Positions 44,139 to 53,154 are shown, counted from the stretch's first letter. The stretch is DNA of 64,000 nt from Kitasatospora xanthocidica (GCF_014656195.1 NZ_BNBY01000014.1:109531-173530), one strand, 5' to 3'. Numbers and translations: made by a program. The notes: generated by a model not told the origin, from the letters alone.

Positions 44139-44843
44139 ATGGGGGGCGTGACCCGAGCCTCTCTGGACAAGCAGCCGCACGAAGTCGCCGCCATGTTCGA
44201 CGACGTCGCGGCCAAGTACGACCGGACCAACGACGTGCTCTCCCTCGGCCAGGCCCGCGCCTGGCGCCGGGCGGTGGCAGAGGCGGTGGCCGCCGGACCG
44301 GGGGACCTCGTGCTCGACCTCGGAGCCGGCACCGGGACCTCCTCGCTGCCCTTCGCCGAGGCCGGGGCCAAGGTCGTCCCGTGCGACTTCTCGGTCGGCA
44401 TGCTCACCGAGGGCAAGGCCCGCCACCCCGAGCTGGCGCTCACCGCCGGCGACGCCACCCGGCTGCCGTTCGCGGACGACACCTTCGACTCGGTGACCAT
44501 CTCCTTCGCCCTGCGCAACGTCCAGGACACCGACGCCGGGCTGCGCGAGATGCTGCGGGTCACCAAGCCCGGCGGCAAGCTGGTGATCTGCGAGTTCTCC
44601 ACGCCGACCTGGACGCCGTTCCGGACGGTCTACACCGAGTACCTGATGCGCGCGCTGCCGCCGGTCGCCACGGCCGTCAGCAGCAACCCGGACGCGTACG
44701 TCTACCTCGCCGAGTCCATCCGCGCCTGGCCCGACCAGCCGGGGCTGGCCGCCAAGCTGCAGGACAACGGCTGGTCGAAGGTCGCCTGGCGGAACCTGAC
44801 CGGCGGGATCGTCGCGCTGCACCGGGCGTACAAGATCGCGTGA
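44139..44843 (+). CDS. menG: demethylmenaquinone methyltransferase
   Basis: A 234-residue SAM methyltransferase of the UbiE/MenG family: [32 protein letters not shown] loop [52 protein letters not shown], and [16 protein letters not shown]. It adds the C-2 methyl to demethylmenaquinone, the last step of menaquinone synthesis. ATG 44139 follows AGGGTGAACA; GTG 44148 is an alternative start. A geranylgeranyl-reductase-family gene follows on the same strand. Confidence 0.95.
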   Translation: MGGVTRASLDKQPHEVAAMFDDVAAKYDRTNDVLSLGQARAWRRAVAEAVAAGPGDLVLDLGAGTGTSSLPFAEAGAKVVPCDFSVGMLTEGKARHPELALTAGDATRLPFADDTFDSVTISFALRNVQDTDAGLREMLRVTKPGGKLVICEFSTPTWTPFRTVYTEYLMRALPPVATAVSSNPDAYVYLAESIRAWPDQPGLAAKLQDNGWSKVAWRNLTGGIVALHRAYKIA

Positions 44844-44977
44844 TCGTCGCGTTCTCGTCGCGGGGCGGGGCGACGGTCGACGTGGTGGGGGACGGGCGCT
44901 TCCGGTGGCGTGAGCGGAACTAGACTGCCGGAGACAAAAGCCGCCGTCCCCCGCCGCAGCTCCAGGAGTGTGTCCAC

Positions 44978-46288
44978 GTGTCCGAGACCGCAGCCGATCT
45001 GACGAAGCCGGACAGCCCGGTGGAGAGCACGGCCGACGTCATCGTGGTCGGTGCGGGCCCGGCCGGCTCCACCACGGCGTACTACCTGGCCCAGGCCGGG
45101 CTGGACGTCCTGCTGCTGGAGAAGACCGCCTTCCCGCGCGAGAAGGTCTGCGGCGACGGCCTGACCCCGCGTGCCACCAAGCAGCTGGTCGACATGGGCA
45201 TCGACGTCTCCACCGAGAACGGCTGGCTGCACAACAAGGGCCTGCGCATCATCGGCGGCGGCGTCCGGCTGGAGCTGGACTGGCCCGAGCTGTCCTCCTT
45301 CCCCGACTACGGCCTGGTCCGCAAGCGCGCCGACTTCGACGAGCTGCTGGCCCGTCAGGCCGAGAAGGCCGGCGCCCGGCTCTACGAGCGCTGCAACGTC
45401 AGCGGGCCTGTCGTGGACGACCGCACCGGACGGATCGTCGGCGTCACCGCCAAGCTCGGCGAGGAGAAGCGGCCGGTCACCTTCCGCGCCCCGCTGGTGG
45501 TCGCCGCCGACGGCAACTCGACCCGGCTCTCGCTCGCCATGGGCCTGCACCGGCGTGAGGACCGTCCGATGGGCGTCGCCTACCGCACCTACTTCAACTC
45601 GCCCCGCCACGACGACGACTACCTGGAGTCCTGGCTGGAGCTGTGGGACACCCGCGGCGGCCAGCGCAAGCTGCTGCCCGGTTACGGCTGGGTCTTCGGC
45701 ATGGGCGACGGCACCTCCAACGTCGGCCTCGGCATCCTCAACTCCTCGCCCGCGTTCGGCGAACTCGACTGGCGCGAGGTCCTCAAGGCCTGGTGCGCCG
45801 GCATGCCGGAGGAGTGGGGCTACACCCCCGAGAACATGACCGAGCCGATCCGCGGCGCGGCCCTGCCGATGGCCTTCAACCGGCAGCCGCACTACACCCG
45901 CGGCCTGCTGCTCGTCGGCGACGCCGGTGGCATGGTCAACCCGTTCAACGGCGAGGGCATCGCCTACGCGATGGAATCCGGCCAGATCGCCGCCGGGGTC
46001 ATCGTGCAGGCCCTCGCCAGGGTCACCGACGGCGGCCGCGAGCGCGCCCTCCACGCCTACCCGCGCATCCTCAAGGACGTGTACGGCGGCTACTACACGC
46101 TGGGCCGCGCCTTCGTGAAGCTCATCGGCAACGCGAAGGTGATGCAGCTCGCCGCCCAGCACGGCCTGCCCCGACCGCTGCTGATGCGCTTCACCCTCAA
46201 GCTGCTCGCCAACCTGACCGACCCGCAGGGCGGCGACGCGATGGACCGCGTGATCAACGGGCTCGCCCGGGTCGCGCCGAACGCCTAG
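44978..46288 (+). CDS. geranylgeranyl reductase family flavoprotein (MenJ-like)
   Basis: A 436-residue FAD enzyme. The dinucleotide fold is DVIVVGAGPAGSTTAYYLAQAGLDVLLLEK (about 20-50), followed by PREKVCGDGLTPRATKQL, the family's CGDG motif, and LLLVGDAGGMVNPFNGEGIAYAMESG (about 307-332). Family members saturate isoprenoid chains; the actinobacterial MenJ reduces one double bond of menaquinone. Its position directly after menG supports a quinone substrate, but this is inference. GTG 44978 has CAGGAG upstream. The stop codon overlaps that of the convergent MazG-like gene. Confidence 0.85.
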   Translation: MSETAADLTKPDSPVESTADVIVVGAGPAGSTTAYYLAQAGLDVLLLEKTAFPREKVCGDGLTPRATKQLVDMGIDVSTENGWLHNKGLRIIGGGVRLELDWPELSSFPDYGLVRKRADFDELLARQAEKAGARLYERCNVSGPVVDDRTGRIVGVTAKLGEEKRPVTFRAPLVVAADGNSTRLSLAMGLHRREDRPMGVAYRTYFNSPRHDDDYLESWLELWDTRGGQRKLLPGYGWVFGMGDGTSNVGLGILNSSPAFGELDWREVLKAWCAGMPEEWGYTPENMTEPIRGAALPMAFNRQPHYTRGLLLVGDAGGMVNPFNGEGIAYAMESGQIAAGVIVQALARVTDGGRERALHAYPRILKDVYGGYYTLGRAFVKLIGNAKVMQLAAQHGLPRPLLMRFTLKLLANLTDPQGGDAMDRVINGLARVAPNA

Positions 46289-46725
46289 CGCGCGGCGTCC
46301 CCGCCGTCGTTGGCGTTGCCGTTCGCGCCGCTGTTCGCGGTGCTGTTTGCGCCGCTGTTTGCGCCGCTGTTCTTCTCCGCCGCCTCCGGGAGCCCGTCGA
46401 TCGGGCGCCGGGAGGCGGCGGAGCGCTGTTCGACGTAGGCCAGACGGTCGGCGAAGACCCGGGCCGCGTCCGGGGTGAGCGTCCGCAGGGCGACGAGGGC
46501 GGTGAAGACGACGTCGCAGAGCTCGTGCTGGACGTCCTCCCAGCTGTGGGTCACCCCCTTGCGCGGGTTCTGACCGGTGGCACCGATCACCGCGGCACCG
46601 ACCTCGCCGACCTCCTCGGAGAGCTTCAGGATCCGCAGCAGGCGCTCCTCCTGGGGCGACTGCGTGCGCTCCCCGTCGAGCCAGGCGACCATGTGATCGA
46701 CGCTCTCCCAGATCCGGCTGTCCAT
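46285..46725 (-). CDS. MazG-like NTP pyrophosphohydrolase family protein
   Basis: A 146-residue all-helical protein. The metal motif is visible as KLSEEVGEVGAAVIG (E-E-x-x-E) and VQHELCDVVFTALVAL (E-x-x-D), so it can bind Mg and cleave NTPs, probably house-cleaning noncanonical nucleotides. The last 30 residues are a low-complexity tail (NSGANSGANSTANSGANG) encoded by 12-bp repeats. ATG 46725. Its stop shares the CTAG palindrome with the convergent reductase gene. Confidence 0.85.
   Translation of the reverse strand: MDSRIWESVDHMVAWLDGERTQSPQEERLLRILKLSEEVGEVGAAVIGATGQNPRKGVTHSWEDVQHELCDVVFTALVALRTLTPDAARVFADRLAYVEQRSAASRRPIDGLPEAAEKNSGANSGANSTANSGANGNANDGGDAAR
46321..46368. repeat. 12-bp tandem repeat in the MazG-like tail
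   Basis: GTTCGCGCCGCT, GTTCGCGGTGCT, GTTTGCGCCGCT and GTTTGCGCCGCT at 46321, 46333, 46345 and 46357 encode the Asn-Ser/Gly-Ala-Asn tail on the minus strand. Confidence 0.75.
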
Positions 46726-46813
46726 ACGGCGCTGCTCCCCTGCGGTGTCGGCGGTGCTGCCACCGTACGGGAGCGGGCGCTCGGGGACGCCCGGGGCGAC
46801 CCGGCCCGCTCGG

Positions 46814-47482
46814 TCAGCGGGTGCTGATCCTCACGTTGCGGATGTTCACCGGGAGGTTGGGGAATCCGTCGCCGGGGTTGTTCTGGTCGTCCTCGCCACC
46901 GGCGGCGATCTTCTGCAGGACGTCCAGGCCCGCCGTGATCCGGCCGAACGGGGTGTAGGCGGGGGAGAGCTTGGTGTCCTTCCAGACGAAGAAGAACTGG
47001 CTGCCGTTGGTGTTCGGACCGGCGTTGGCCATGGCCACGGTGCCGGCCGGGTAGGTGGCGCCGGTCAGGTTCTCGTCCGGGAAGGAGTAGCCGGGCCCGC
47101 CGCTGCCCGTCCCGGTCGGGTCGCCGCACTGGAGGACGTAGATCCGCTGGGTGGTGAGGCGGTGGCAGTGGCTGCGGTCGAAGTAGTCGTGCTCGGCGAG
47201 GAAGCGGAACGAGAACGTGGTGCAGGGCGCCTTGTCGGTCAGCGCCTCGAAGGTGATCTGGCCCTGGCTCGTACGCAGAGTCGCGCGGTAGGGCTGGGCC
47301 GCCTTCTTGGCGTTGAAGACCGGGATGCCCTTGAAATTGTCGGCCGGGACGGCCGGTGTGTAGGTGCAGCCGGCGCCGGCGGTGGCTGCGGCGGCGGAGG
47401 TGTCCGCGACGGCGGTGCCGGTGCTGGCCACGAGCGGGAGGACGGTGGCGGCGGCGACCAGCGCCCAGTGCGTGCGCTTCAC
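46814..47482 (-). CDS. secreted cyclophilin-type peptidyl-prolyl isomerase
   Basis: A 222-residue protein. From GTG 47482 it reads MKRTHWALVAAATVLPLVA, a textbook signal peptide with cleavage after TAVA, and GGAAGG sits eight bases upstream; starts further upstream (47524, 47539) lack these. The mature part is a cyclophilin (ATLRTSQGQITFEAL, APCTTFSFRFLAEHDYFDRSHCHRL, VLQCGDPTGTGSGGPGYSF, GTVAMANAGPNTNGSQFFF). The usual FxxxQ catalytic block is present as GSQFFF. It folds exported proteins at proline bonds. Confidence 0.88.
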   Translation of the reverse strand: MKRTHWALVAAATVLPLVASTGTAVADTSAAAATAGAGCTYTPAVPADNFKGIPVFNAKKAAQPYRATLRTSQGQITFEALTDKAPCTTFSFRFLAEHDYFDRSHCHRLTTQRIYVLQCGDPTGTGSGGPGYSFPDENLTGATYPAGTVAMANAGPNTNGSQFFFVWKDTKLSPAYTPFGRITAGLDVLQKIAAGGEDDQNNPGDGFPNLPVNIRNVRISTR

Positions 47483-47674
47483 GTGACGGGCCTTCCGGGG
47501 GGTGGTGGACGGCTGGATTGTCATGGAGGAATCATCCACGGCCGGGTGGGGATGCGGTAGGGGTCGGGGCGGCCGCGACTCCCGAGGGTTCGGGAGTGTG
47601 ATGGTCGGTCAGGTGAGCGCCGGGGCGCGGGTTTCCGTCGGGGCTGCCGGTTCTGCCCGGCTCGACGGCTCCCC

Positions 47675-47708
47675 TGTTACGGATGTTGCCGGTGTTACGG
47701 ATGTTGCC
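47675..47708. repeat. 16-bp direct repeat
   Basis: TGTTACGGATGTTGCC occurs exactly at 47675-47690 and 47693-47708. It lies in the 303-bp gap between the cyclophilin start and the TetR stop; the rest of that gap is low-complexity GC sequence without a gene. Confidence 0.7.
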
Positions 47709-47785
47709 TGTGCTGCCGGTTTTGCCGGTGCGGCGGGAGTTGCCGGGCCCGGGTGGCCCCGGGGGGTCTGGGTGGCCTGGAGGGG

Positions 47786-48454
47786 TCAGGGGTGGTCGGG
47801 GGCTTCCGGGACCGAGGTGAAGAGCCCGGCGCGGGCGGCCAGGGCGGCGGCATCGGCGGCCCGCTCGGCGGTGCGGGCGTCCAGCGGCTCGCCGGAGACG
47901 AACAGGCGGTAGTAGAGCGGCGCGGTGGCGGCCCGGACCACCTCGGCACCGTCCGTTCCGACCGGCAACTCGCCCCGGGTGACCGCCCGTTCGGCCACCT
48001 CGGCGACTTGGCGGTGGCGGGTCGCGAAGAAGTCGTGCAGGGCGGCCGCGCCGGCGTCGGAGCGCTGGGCGGCGGAGATCAGTGCGGTCGGTGTGGGGCC
48101 CAGCTCGGGGTCGGTGAAGACGTCGAACACCTCCTGGGTGATCCGGCGGAGGTCCTGCTGGAGGTCGCCGGTGTCGGGCAGGGGCCAGGGCTGGTCGGCG
48201 GAGGCGGTCAGCGCGTCGGCGACCAGGCCGTCGACGCCGCCCCACCGTCGGTAGAGGGTCGCCTTGTGGACGCCGGAGCGGGCGGCGACCGCCTCCACGG
48301 TGAGGCCGTCGTACCCCTTTTCGGTGACCTCGGCGAGCGTGGCGGCGACCACGTCCGCCCGGACCCGGGCGCTGCGGCCGCCCGGACGCGGGGTCGGGGT
48401 GTGGGGCGGCGGTGCGGGGTTGGCGGTTCCGGTCAAAGTCGACTCCAGTCGCAT
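47786..48454 (-). CDS. TetR-family repressor
   Basis: A 222-residue repressor. The HTH is VVAATLAEVTEKGYDGLTVEAVAARSGVHKATLYRRW (about 35-70), followed by a helical ligand domain (DLQQDLRRITQEVFDVFTDPEL, AALHDFFATRHRQVAEVAERAV). ATG 48454 (MRLEST) is chosen because the operator lies just upstream and earlier starts would run through it. It is divergent from the acetyltransferase gene; the 26-bp perfect operator between them suggests it represses that gene and itself, released by a small molecule. Confidence 0.88.
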   Translation of the reverse strand: MRLESTLTGTANPAPPPHTPTPRPGGRSARVRADVVAATLAEVTEKGYDGLTVEAVAARSGVHKATLYRRWGGVDGLVADALTASADQPWPLPDTGDLQQDLRRITQEVFDVFTDPELGPTPTALISAAQRSDAGAAALHDFFATRHRQVAEVAERAVTRGELPVGTDGAEVVRAATAPLYYRLFVSGEPLDARTAERAADAAALAARAGLFTSVPEAPDHP

Positions 48455-48492
48455 TAAGGCTTGCTGTGGGTGTGGTGGCGTGCCATGCTCAT

Positions 48493-48518
48493 CGTAATGC
48501 GACATGAGTCGCATTACG
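48493..48518. promoter_or_regulatory. TetR operator
   Basis: CGTAATGCGAC (48493-48503), ATGA, GTCGCATTACG (48508-48518): perfect 11-bp arms with a 4-bp centre, in the divergent promoter between the TetR and acetyltransferase genes. A half site GTCGCATTA recurs at 48449-48457, across the TetR start codon. Confidence 0.8.
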
Positions 48519-48530
48519 AGAGGAGTCCGA

Positions 48531-49196
48531 GTGACCGCCACCGCCATCCCCGACCCCACCGTGCTCCACCCGCTCGCCGGTCACGACCGCGTCGTCCTGC
48601 TGCGGCCCCTCGTCACCGACCCGCGGATCGAGGTCGGCGAGTACACCTATTTCGATGACCCCGACGGTGCTACCCGCTTCGAGGAGCGCAACGTCCTCTA
48701 CGCGTACGGCCCCGAGCGGCTGGTGATCGGCAAGTACTGCGCGATCGCCACCGGCACCCGCTTCCTGATGGCCGGTGCCGCCCACCCGGCCGTCGGCGTC
48801 TCCACCTTCCCGTTCACCATGTTCGGCGGCAGCTGGACCGAGCGGACTCTCGACATCGTCACCGGCCTGCCCAGCCGGGGGGACACGGTGATCGGCAGCG
48901 ACGTCTGGTTCGGCTTTGGAGCCACCGTCCTGCCCGGGGTCCGGATCGGTGACGGCGCGATCATCGCTGCCGGTGCGATGGTCACCACCGATGTCGAGCC
49001 GTACACCGTCGTCGGTGGCAACCCCGCCCGCCCGATCCGCCGCCGCTTCGACGACGCCGACATCGAGCGCCTGCTCCGCGCGGCCTGGTGGGACTGGCCG
49101 GTCGAGCTCGTCACCGAACACGTTCGTGTGGTCATGTCCGGAACGCCGGCCGACATCGAGGCGATCGCCGCGGCGAACGGTCTGCTCGCCGGCTGA
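48531..49196 (+). CDS. CatB/Vat-type xenobiotic O-acetyltransferase
   Basis: A 221-residue left-handed beta-helix acetyltransferase. Hexapeptide repeats run through [53 protein letters not shown], and the active-site His lies in [13 protein letters not shown], as in Vat/XAT enzymes; [14 protein letters not shown] closes the fold. It should acetylate a hydroxyl of an antibiotic-like compound (streptogramin- or chloramphenicol-type). GTG 48531 follows GAGAGGAG. Control by the divergent TetR repressor fits an inducible resistance or self-protection pair; the substrate is not known. Confidence 0.85.
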   Translation: MTATAIPDPTVLHPLAGHDRVVLLRPLVTDPRIEVGEYTYFDDPDGATRFEERNVLYAYGPERLVIGKYCAIATGTRFLMAGAAHPAVGVSTFPFTMFGGSWTERTLDIVTGLPSRGDTVIGSDVWFGFGATVLPGVRIGDGAIIAAGAMVTTDVEPYTVVGGNPARPIRRRFDDADIERLLRAAWWDWPVELVTEHVRVVMSGTPADIEAIAAANGLLAG

Positions 49197-49465
49197 CCGC
49201 CGGTGCCGCCCGGGCCGGGGGCTGCCGCGCCCGGACCGGGGCCTGCCGCGCCGATCGACTCGACCGCGCCGACCGAGCGGATCATGCCGACCGTCCGGTG
49301 TCCGGACGGGCATTGATCACCGGTGGTCCGGTGCGCGAGACTGGCGCCCCTTTGCTCCACGCTTCGCCCTGTCCACCGCCGGGTCTCCCGCCCGGCTGCT
49401 GGGTCCGTCCGACGCCGTACGGTACTCGCGCCCGCCGGTTCCGTTCGCTCGGAGGGATCCTCGTC

Positions 49466-50449
49466 ATGCCTGCCTCCTTGTCCAAGGGCTCGTCCTCGTC
49501 GGTCCTTCGTGATCTTCCGGTGCTGCTCGTGGCGGTGGTGTGGGGGTCGAGTTTCCTCGCCGTCCAGCGGGTGGCCGAGCCGGGGACGGTCGTGGCGATG
49601 CTGGTGCTCCGGTTCGGGCTGGTGCTGCCGCTGCTCGGAGCGGTCGCCTGGCGGGCCCTGCGGAGGTTGAGCCGGGCGGAGTGGCTCGGCGGTGCCGCGC
49701 TGGGAGTGGTACTGAGCGGGATCTTCCTGCTGGAGACCTACGGCGCCGTGCACACCTCCGCGACCAACGCGGGGCTGATCATCAGCCTCGCGATGGTGCT
49801 CACCCCACTCGGCGAGAGCGCCCTCGGGCGGACCACGCCACCGCGGGCCTTCCTGGCGGCCGCCGGGCTGGCCGTGCTCGGCGTCGCCCTGCTCACCGGC
49901 GACGGCGGACTGCGCGCTCCCTCGCTCGGTGACCTGCTGGTGCTGGGTGCCGCCCTCGTCCGATCCGCGTACGTCCTGGCCATGGCCAGGAGCCGGGCCC
50001 TGCGCGACACCGACATGCTCGCCGTGACCTGGGTCCAACTCGCCGTCGCAACGGCCGTCTTCGCCGTCGTCGCGCTGTCCGTGGGGCCGGCGCCGTGGAC
50101 CGTCGCCCGCTCGTACGGGGTCGGCCAGTGGGTCTGGCTGCTGCATCTGTCGCTGTTCTGCACGCTGTTCGCCTTCTTCGTCCAGATGTGGGCGGTGCGG
50201 GCCACCTCGCCCTCCCGGGTGAGCCTGCTGCTCGGAACCGAGCCGCTGTGGGCCACCGTCTTCGGCATCACCGTGGCCGGGAACCGGCCGGGGCTGCTCG
50301 CCCTGTTCGGAGGCGCCCTGGTGCTGGCCGCGACCGAGTGGGGGCGCCGTACCGCCCCCTCGCCGCGCCCGGCCGGGGGCGGGAACGGAACGGCTGCCGG
50401 GGTGGATGCGCGAGCCGGGGAGCCGACGAAGGAGCCGGCCTCGGCGTGA
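49466..50449 (+). CDS. EamA/DMT-family transporter
   Basis: A 327-residue carrier of ten membrane helices in two EamA repeats (LLVAVVWGSSFLAVQRV start; second repeat from about 165, LVLGAALVRSAYVLAMA). The C-terminal 40 residues are a disordered Ala/Gly tail. Family members export amino acids, metabolites or drugs. ATG 49466 has GGAGGG about ten bases upstream. The 269-bp gap upstream shows no gene. It is convergent with the membrane gene at 50463 over 13 bp. Confidence 0.85.
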   Translation: MPASLSKGSSSSVLRDLPVLLVAVVWGSSFLAVQRVAEPGTVVAMLVLRFGLVLPLLGAVAWRALRRLSRAEWLGGAALGVVLSGIFLLETYGAVHTSATNAGLIISLAMVLTPLGESALGRTTPPRAFLAAAGLAVLGVALLTGDGGLRAPSLGDLLVLGAALVRSAYVLAMARSRALRDTDMLAVTWVQLAVATAVFAVVALSVGPAPWTVARSYGVGQWVWLLHLSLFCTLFAFFVQMWAVRATSPSRVSLLLGTEPLWATVFGITVAGNRPGLLALFGGALVLAATEWGRRTAPSPRPAGGGNGTAAGVDARAGEPTKEPASA

Positions 50450-50462
50450 TCCGTCGGCGTGG

Positions 50463-51074
50463 TCACCGGCGCCACCGCAGGGTGCGGCGGGCGTAGTCGA
50501 CGGTGACCGCGCCGAGCAGCGGGCCCCAGGCCACCAGGGGCAGGTAGGCGGCGGTCATCACCAGGGCGGCGAAACCGTGCGGTGCGTCGGGCGTGGCCAG
50601 GTTGTCGGCCCAGCGGCCGAACAGCCCCTCCATACCGAGGACGGTGAGCACCGCCGAGCCCAGCAGCGCCGGGACGATCGCGGCGAGCGGCGGGACCCGC
50701 CGGCCGCCGAGCCAAGGGATCCAGCGGGGCATCACCTGCCCCCAGGGCCGGACCAGGCCGAGGGTCAGGAAGGACAGGGCCTCGGCCAGGGCGCTCAGCG
50801 CCACGCAGTAGACCGTGCCCCAGCCCGGCTGGTGCTCGGCGAACGCGGCGGCCGTGGCCCCGGTGAAGCCGAGCGGGGCGCCGAAGCCGAAGGCGATCCG
50901 CCACACCCCCGAGGGGACGGTGCTCAGGGCGGCGGCCTTGGCGGCCAGCCGGGCCCAGCGCGGGGCGGGAGGAACGGCCGCGGTGGGCCGGTGGTTCGTG
51001 GTCCCGTGTGCGCAGGCCCGGCGTTCGGTGGTTCGGTGCGTGGTGCCCTGGGCGTTGATCACGAACTTCGACAT
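50463..51074 (-). CDS. unknown integral membrane protein
   Basis: A 203-residue protein with about four helices (WRIAFGFGAPLGFTGATAAAFA; GTVYCVALSALAEALSFLTLGLV; PPLAAIVPALLGSAVLTVLG; GFAALVMTAAYLPLVAWGPLLGAVTV) after a soluble lead of 45 residues. I recognise no family. ATG 51074 follows GGAGGGGAG. It is divergent from the two-component genes across 191 bp carrying paired palindromes, and may be a target of that system. Confidence 0.7.
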   Translation of the reverse strand: MSKFVINAQGTTHRTTERRACAHGTTNHRPTAAVPPAPRWARLAAKAAALSTVPSGVWRIAFGFGAPLGFTGATAAAFAEHQPGWGTVYCVALSALAEALSFLTLGLVRPWGQVMPRWIPWLGGRRVPPLAAIVPALLGSAVLTVLGMEGLFGRWADNLATPDAPHGFAALVMTAAYLPLVAWGPLLGAVTVDYARRTLRWRR

Positions 51075-51152
51075 GGTGGACTCCCCTCCGGCCCGGCCCC
51101 CTCGGCCGGTGCGATGGCTCAAGACTGGAGGTCAGCCGGGGGTTCGCGGCAG

Positions 51153-51213
51153 TGCCGATCGGGCTGTTCTCCCTGCTCAACCCGCCTGTGAAATATGCCG
51201 ATCGGCACAGGCG
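51153..51213. promoter_or_regulatory. paired palindromic elements in a divergent promoter
   Basis: TGCCGATCGGGC (51153-51164) and the perfect palindrome TGCCGATCGGCA (51196-51207) are repeats 43 bp apart. The second is enclosed by an 8-bp inverted repeat CGCCTGTG/CACAGGCG (51183-51190 and 51206-51213). They may be sites for the adjacent response regulator or another factor. Confidence 0.5.
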
Positions 51214-51265
51214 CACCGCCGGACCCACGTCGTACTGTGACGGCAGTCGAAGAGAGGTGGTGACG

Positions 51266-52459
51266 ATGAATCAGACCCTGTCGCTGGTTGTCCCGGCCCT
51301 GCTGCTGCCGGCCTGGGCGGTCCGCGGGCGCTACGGAGCGGCCTTCGTGACGACTGCGCTCGGTGCGGTCTCGGTGGCGGTCTCGGTCACCCTCTGGCTC
51401 ACCGGCCGTTGGGTGGAGGGCGATCGCTGGGCCGGGGCGGTCGGGCTGGCCGAAGTGGCGGCCCTGCTGCTGGCGGTGCTGCTGACCTTGCGCGCCCAGG
51501 ACGGCCCGCGGTGCGCGGCGGCCGCGTGGACGGCGTGCGGCGCGGTCACGCTCTGGCCGTCCCGCTTCCTGTACATCGAGGGGCCGACCGACACGCTCAC
51601 GCTCTTCGGCTTCGGATCGATGCTGTCCCTGCCGACGGTGCTGATCGGGCTCTACCTGCGGGGGCTCGACGACGGCCGGGCCCGCGCGGTGGCCGAGGCC
51701 AGACGGGCCCAGCGGCTCGAACTGGCCCACGACCTGCACGACTTCGTGGCACACGACGTCAGCGGCATGGTCGCCCAGGCCCAGGCGGGGGCGTACATGG
51801 CGGCGATCGACCCGGCACGGGCGGCCGAGGTGTTCGAGCGGATAGAGCAGGCCGGGCAGCGGGCCCTGGCCTCGCTGGACCGGACCGTGCAGCTGCTGCG
51901 CAGCGAGGAGGCGGGCGGCCGCAGTCCGCAGCCAGGCCTCGCCGAACTCGCCCAGGTGGCGGACCAGTTCACCGCATCGGGCGGCGCCGAGGTCCGGCTG
52001 GAACTGCCGGAGGGGCCGGTGCCGCGCGAGGTGGAGGGCACCGTCCACCGGATCGCGGTCGAGTCCCTGACCAACGTCCGGCGCCACGCTCCGGCCGCGC
52101 GGACTGTCGAGATCCGGGCCCGCCGCAGCGACGGACGACTGGAGCTGACCGTGACGGACGACGGCGGGGCGCCGGCCCCGGAGGGACGTCCGCGCCGGGG
52201 CGGCGGGAGTGGGCTCCCTGGGCTGGCAGCCCGGGTGGAGGCCCTCGGTGGTTCGCTGGAGGCCGGTCCGTACGCGGGGGAGGGGTGGCGGGTACGGGCG
52301 GTGCTGCCGCTGGACGCGACCGTCAGCGGATCGGAAGGATCAGGGCCAGAGCGGTCAGGGCCAGAGCGGTCAGGGCCAGAGCGGTCCGGGCCAGGGCGAT
52401 CCGGATCGGAACGATCACAGGGGCCGACGCGGGTCGGCACGGGGGAGGTGCGGGGATGA
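51266..52459 (+). CDS. two-component sensor histidine kinase (NarL/DesK type)
   Basis: A 397-residue kinase. The first 130 residues are four to five membrane helices (LSLVVPALLLPAWAV, AALGAVSVAVSVTLWL, VGLAEVAALLLAVLL), so the sensing is in or at the membrane. The dimerisation/phospho-acceptor box is LELAHDLHDFVAHDVSGMVAQ with the acceptor His in DLHD; the ATPase shows ESLTNVRRHAPAA (N box) and LTVTDDGG with GSGLPGLAARVEALGG. The C-terminal tail is a five-residue Gly-Pro-Glu-Arg-Ser repeat from 15-bp units. ATG 51266 follows AGAGAGG. It overlaps the response regulator by 4 nt. Confidence 0.9.
   Translation: MNQTLSLVVPALLLPAWAVRGRYGAAFVTTALGAVSVAVSVTLWLTGRWVEGDRWAGAVGLAEVAALLLAVLLTLRAQDGPRCAAAAWTACGAVTLWPSRFLYIEGPTDTLTLFGFGSMLSLPTVLIGLYLRGLDDGRARAVAEARRAQRLELAHDLHDFVAHDVSGMVAQAQAGAYMAAIDPARAAEVFERIEQAGQRALASLDRTVQLLRSEEAGGRSPQPGLAELAQVADQFTASGGAEVRLELPEGPVPREVEGTVHRIAVESLTNVRRHAPAARTVEIRARRSDGRLELTVTDDGGAPAPEGRPRRGGGSGLPGLAARVEALGGSLEAGPYAGEGWRVRAVLPLDATVSGSEGSGPERSGPERSGPERSGPGRSGSERSQGPTRVGTGEVRG
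52340..52399. repeat. 15-bp tandem repeat in the kinase tail
   Basis: TCAGGGCCAGAGCGG and variants at 52340, 52355, 52370 and 52385 encode repeated Ser-Gly-Pro-Glu-Arg just past the ATPase domain. Confidence 0.8.
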
Positions 52460-53154
52460 GCAGTGGCGCGGGGCCGGTTCGGATCCTGATCGCGGACGAC
52501 CAGGCGGACGTTCGCAGCGCGTTCCGGATGATTCTGGACGCCCAGCCGGACATGACGGTGGTGGCCGAGGCGGCGGACGGCGCTGCGGCGGTGGCGGAGG
52601 CGAGGAGGCTGAGACCGGACGTGGTGCTCGCGGACATCCGGATGCCGAAGCTCGACGGCCTGGAGGTCACCCGGCAACTTGCGGGCCAGCACAAGGTGAT
52701 CGTGGTGACCACCTTCGACCTGGACGAGTACGTGCACACGGCGCTTCGGAACGGTGCGGCGGGCTTCCTGCTGAAGCGCTCGGGGCCGGTGCTCCTGATC
52801 GAGGCGGTCCGGGCGGCGATGGCCGGGGACGCGTTGATCAGCCCGCAGATCACCGTACGGCTCCTGCGGCACATGGCACTTCCGGGAGGGGAGCCGGGGC
52901 CCGGCCCGGGAACGGCCTCGGGGCCCTCCGGGCCGCCGCCGGCGGCCGGGCCGGTGGAGGAACTGACCGCACGGGAAAGGGAGATCGCCGAGCAGGTGGC
53001 GGACGGGGCGACCAATGCCGAGATCGGCGCGGGGCTGTTCATCTCACCGGGGACGGTGAAGAACCACCTCGCCAGCATCCAGCGCAAGCTCGGTGCCCGT
53101 AACCGGGTGGGCATCGCGGCTTGGGTGTGGGAGCAGGCGGCCGGCACCCGCTGA
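52456..53154 (+). CDS. two-component response regulator (NarL/FixJ family)
   Basis: A 232-residue regulator. The receiver domain (about 8-120) has acidic pair DD in LIADDQADV, phospho-Asp in VVLADIRMPKLDG, Thr in VVTTFD and Lys in LLKRSG. A Gly/Pro-rich linker (about 145-165) leads to a LuxR-type HTH (LTAREREIAEQVADGATNAEIGAGLFISPGTVKNHLASIQRKLGARNR). It is phosphorylated by the co-encoded kinase. ATG 52456 overlaps the kinase stop (ATGA). Confidence 0.92.
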   Translation: MSSGAGPVRILIADDQADVRSAFRMILDAQPDMTVVAEAADGAAAVAEARRLRPDVVLADIRMPKLDGLEVTRQLAGQHKVIVVTTFDLDEYVHTALRNGAAGFLLKRSGPVLLIEAVRAAMAGDALISPQITVRLLRHMALPGGEPGPGPGTASGPSGPPPAAGPVEELTAREREIAEQVADGATNAEIGAGLFISPGTVKNHLASIQRKLGARNRVGIAAWVWEQAAGTR

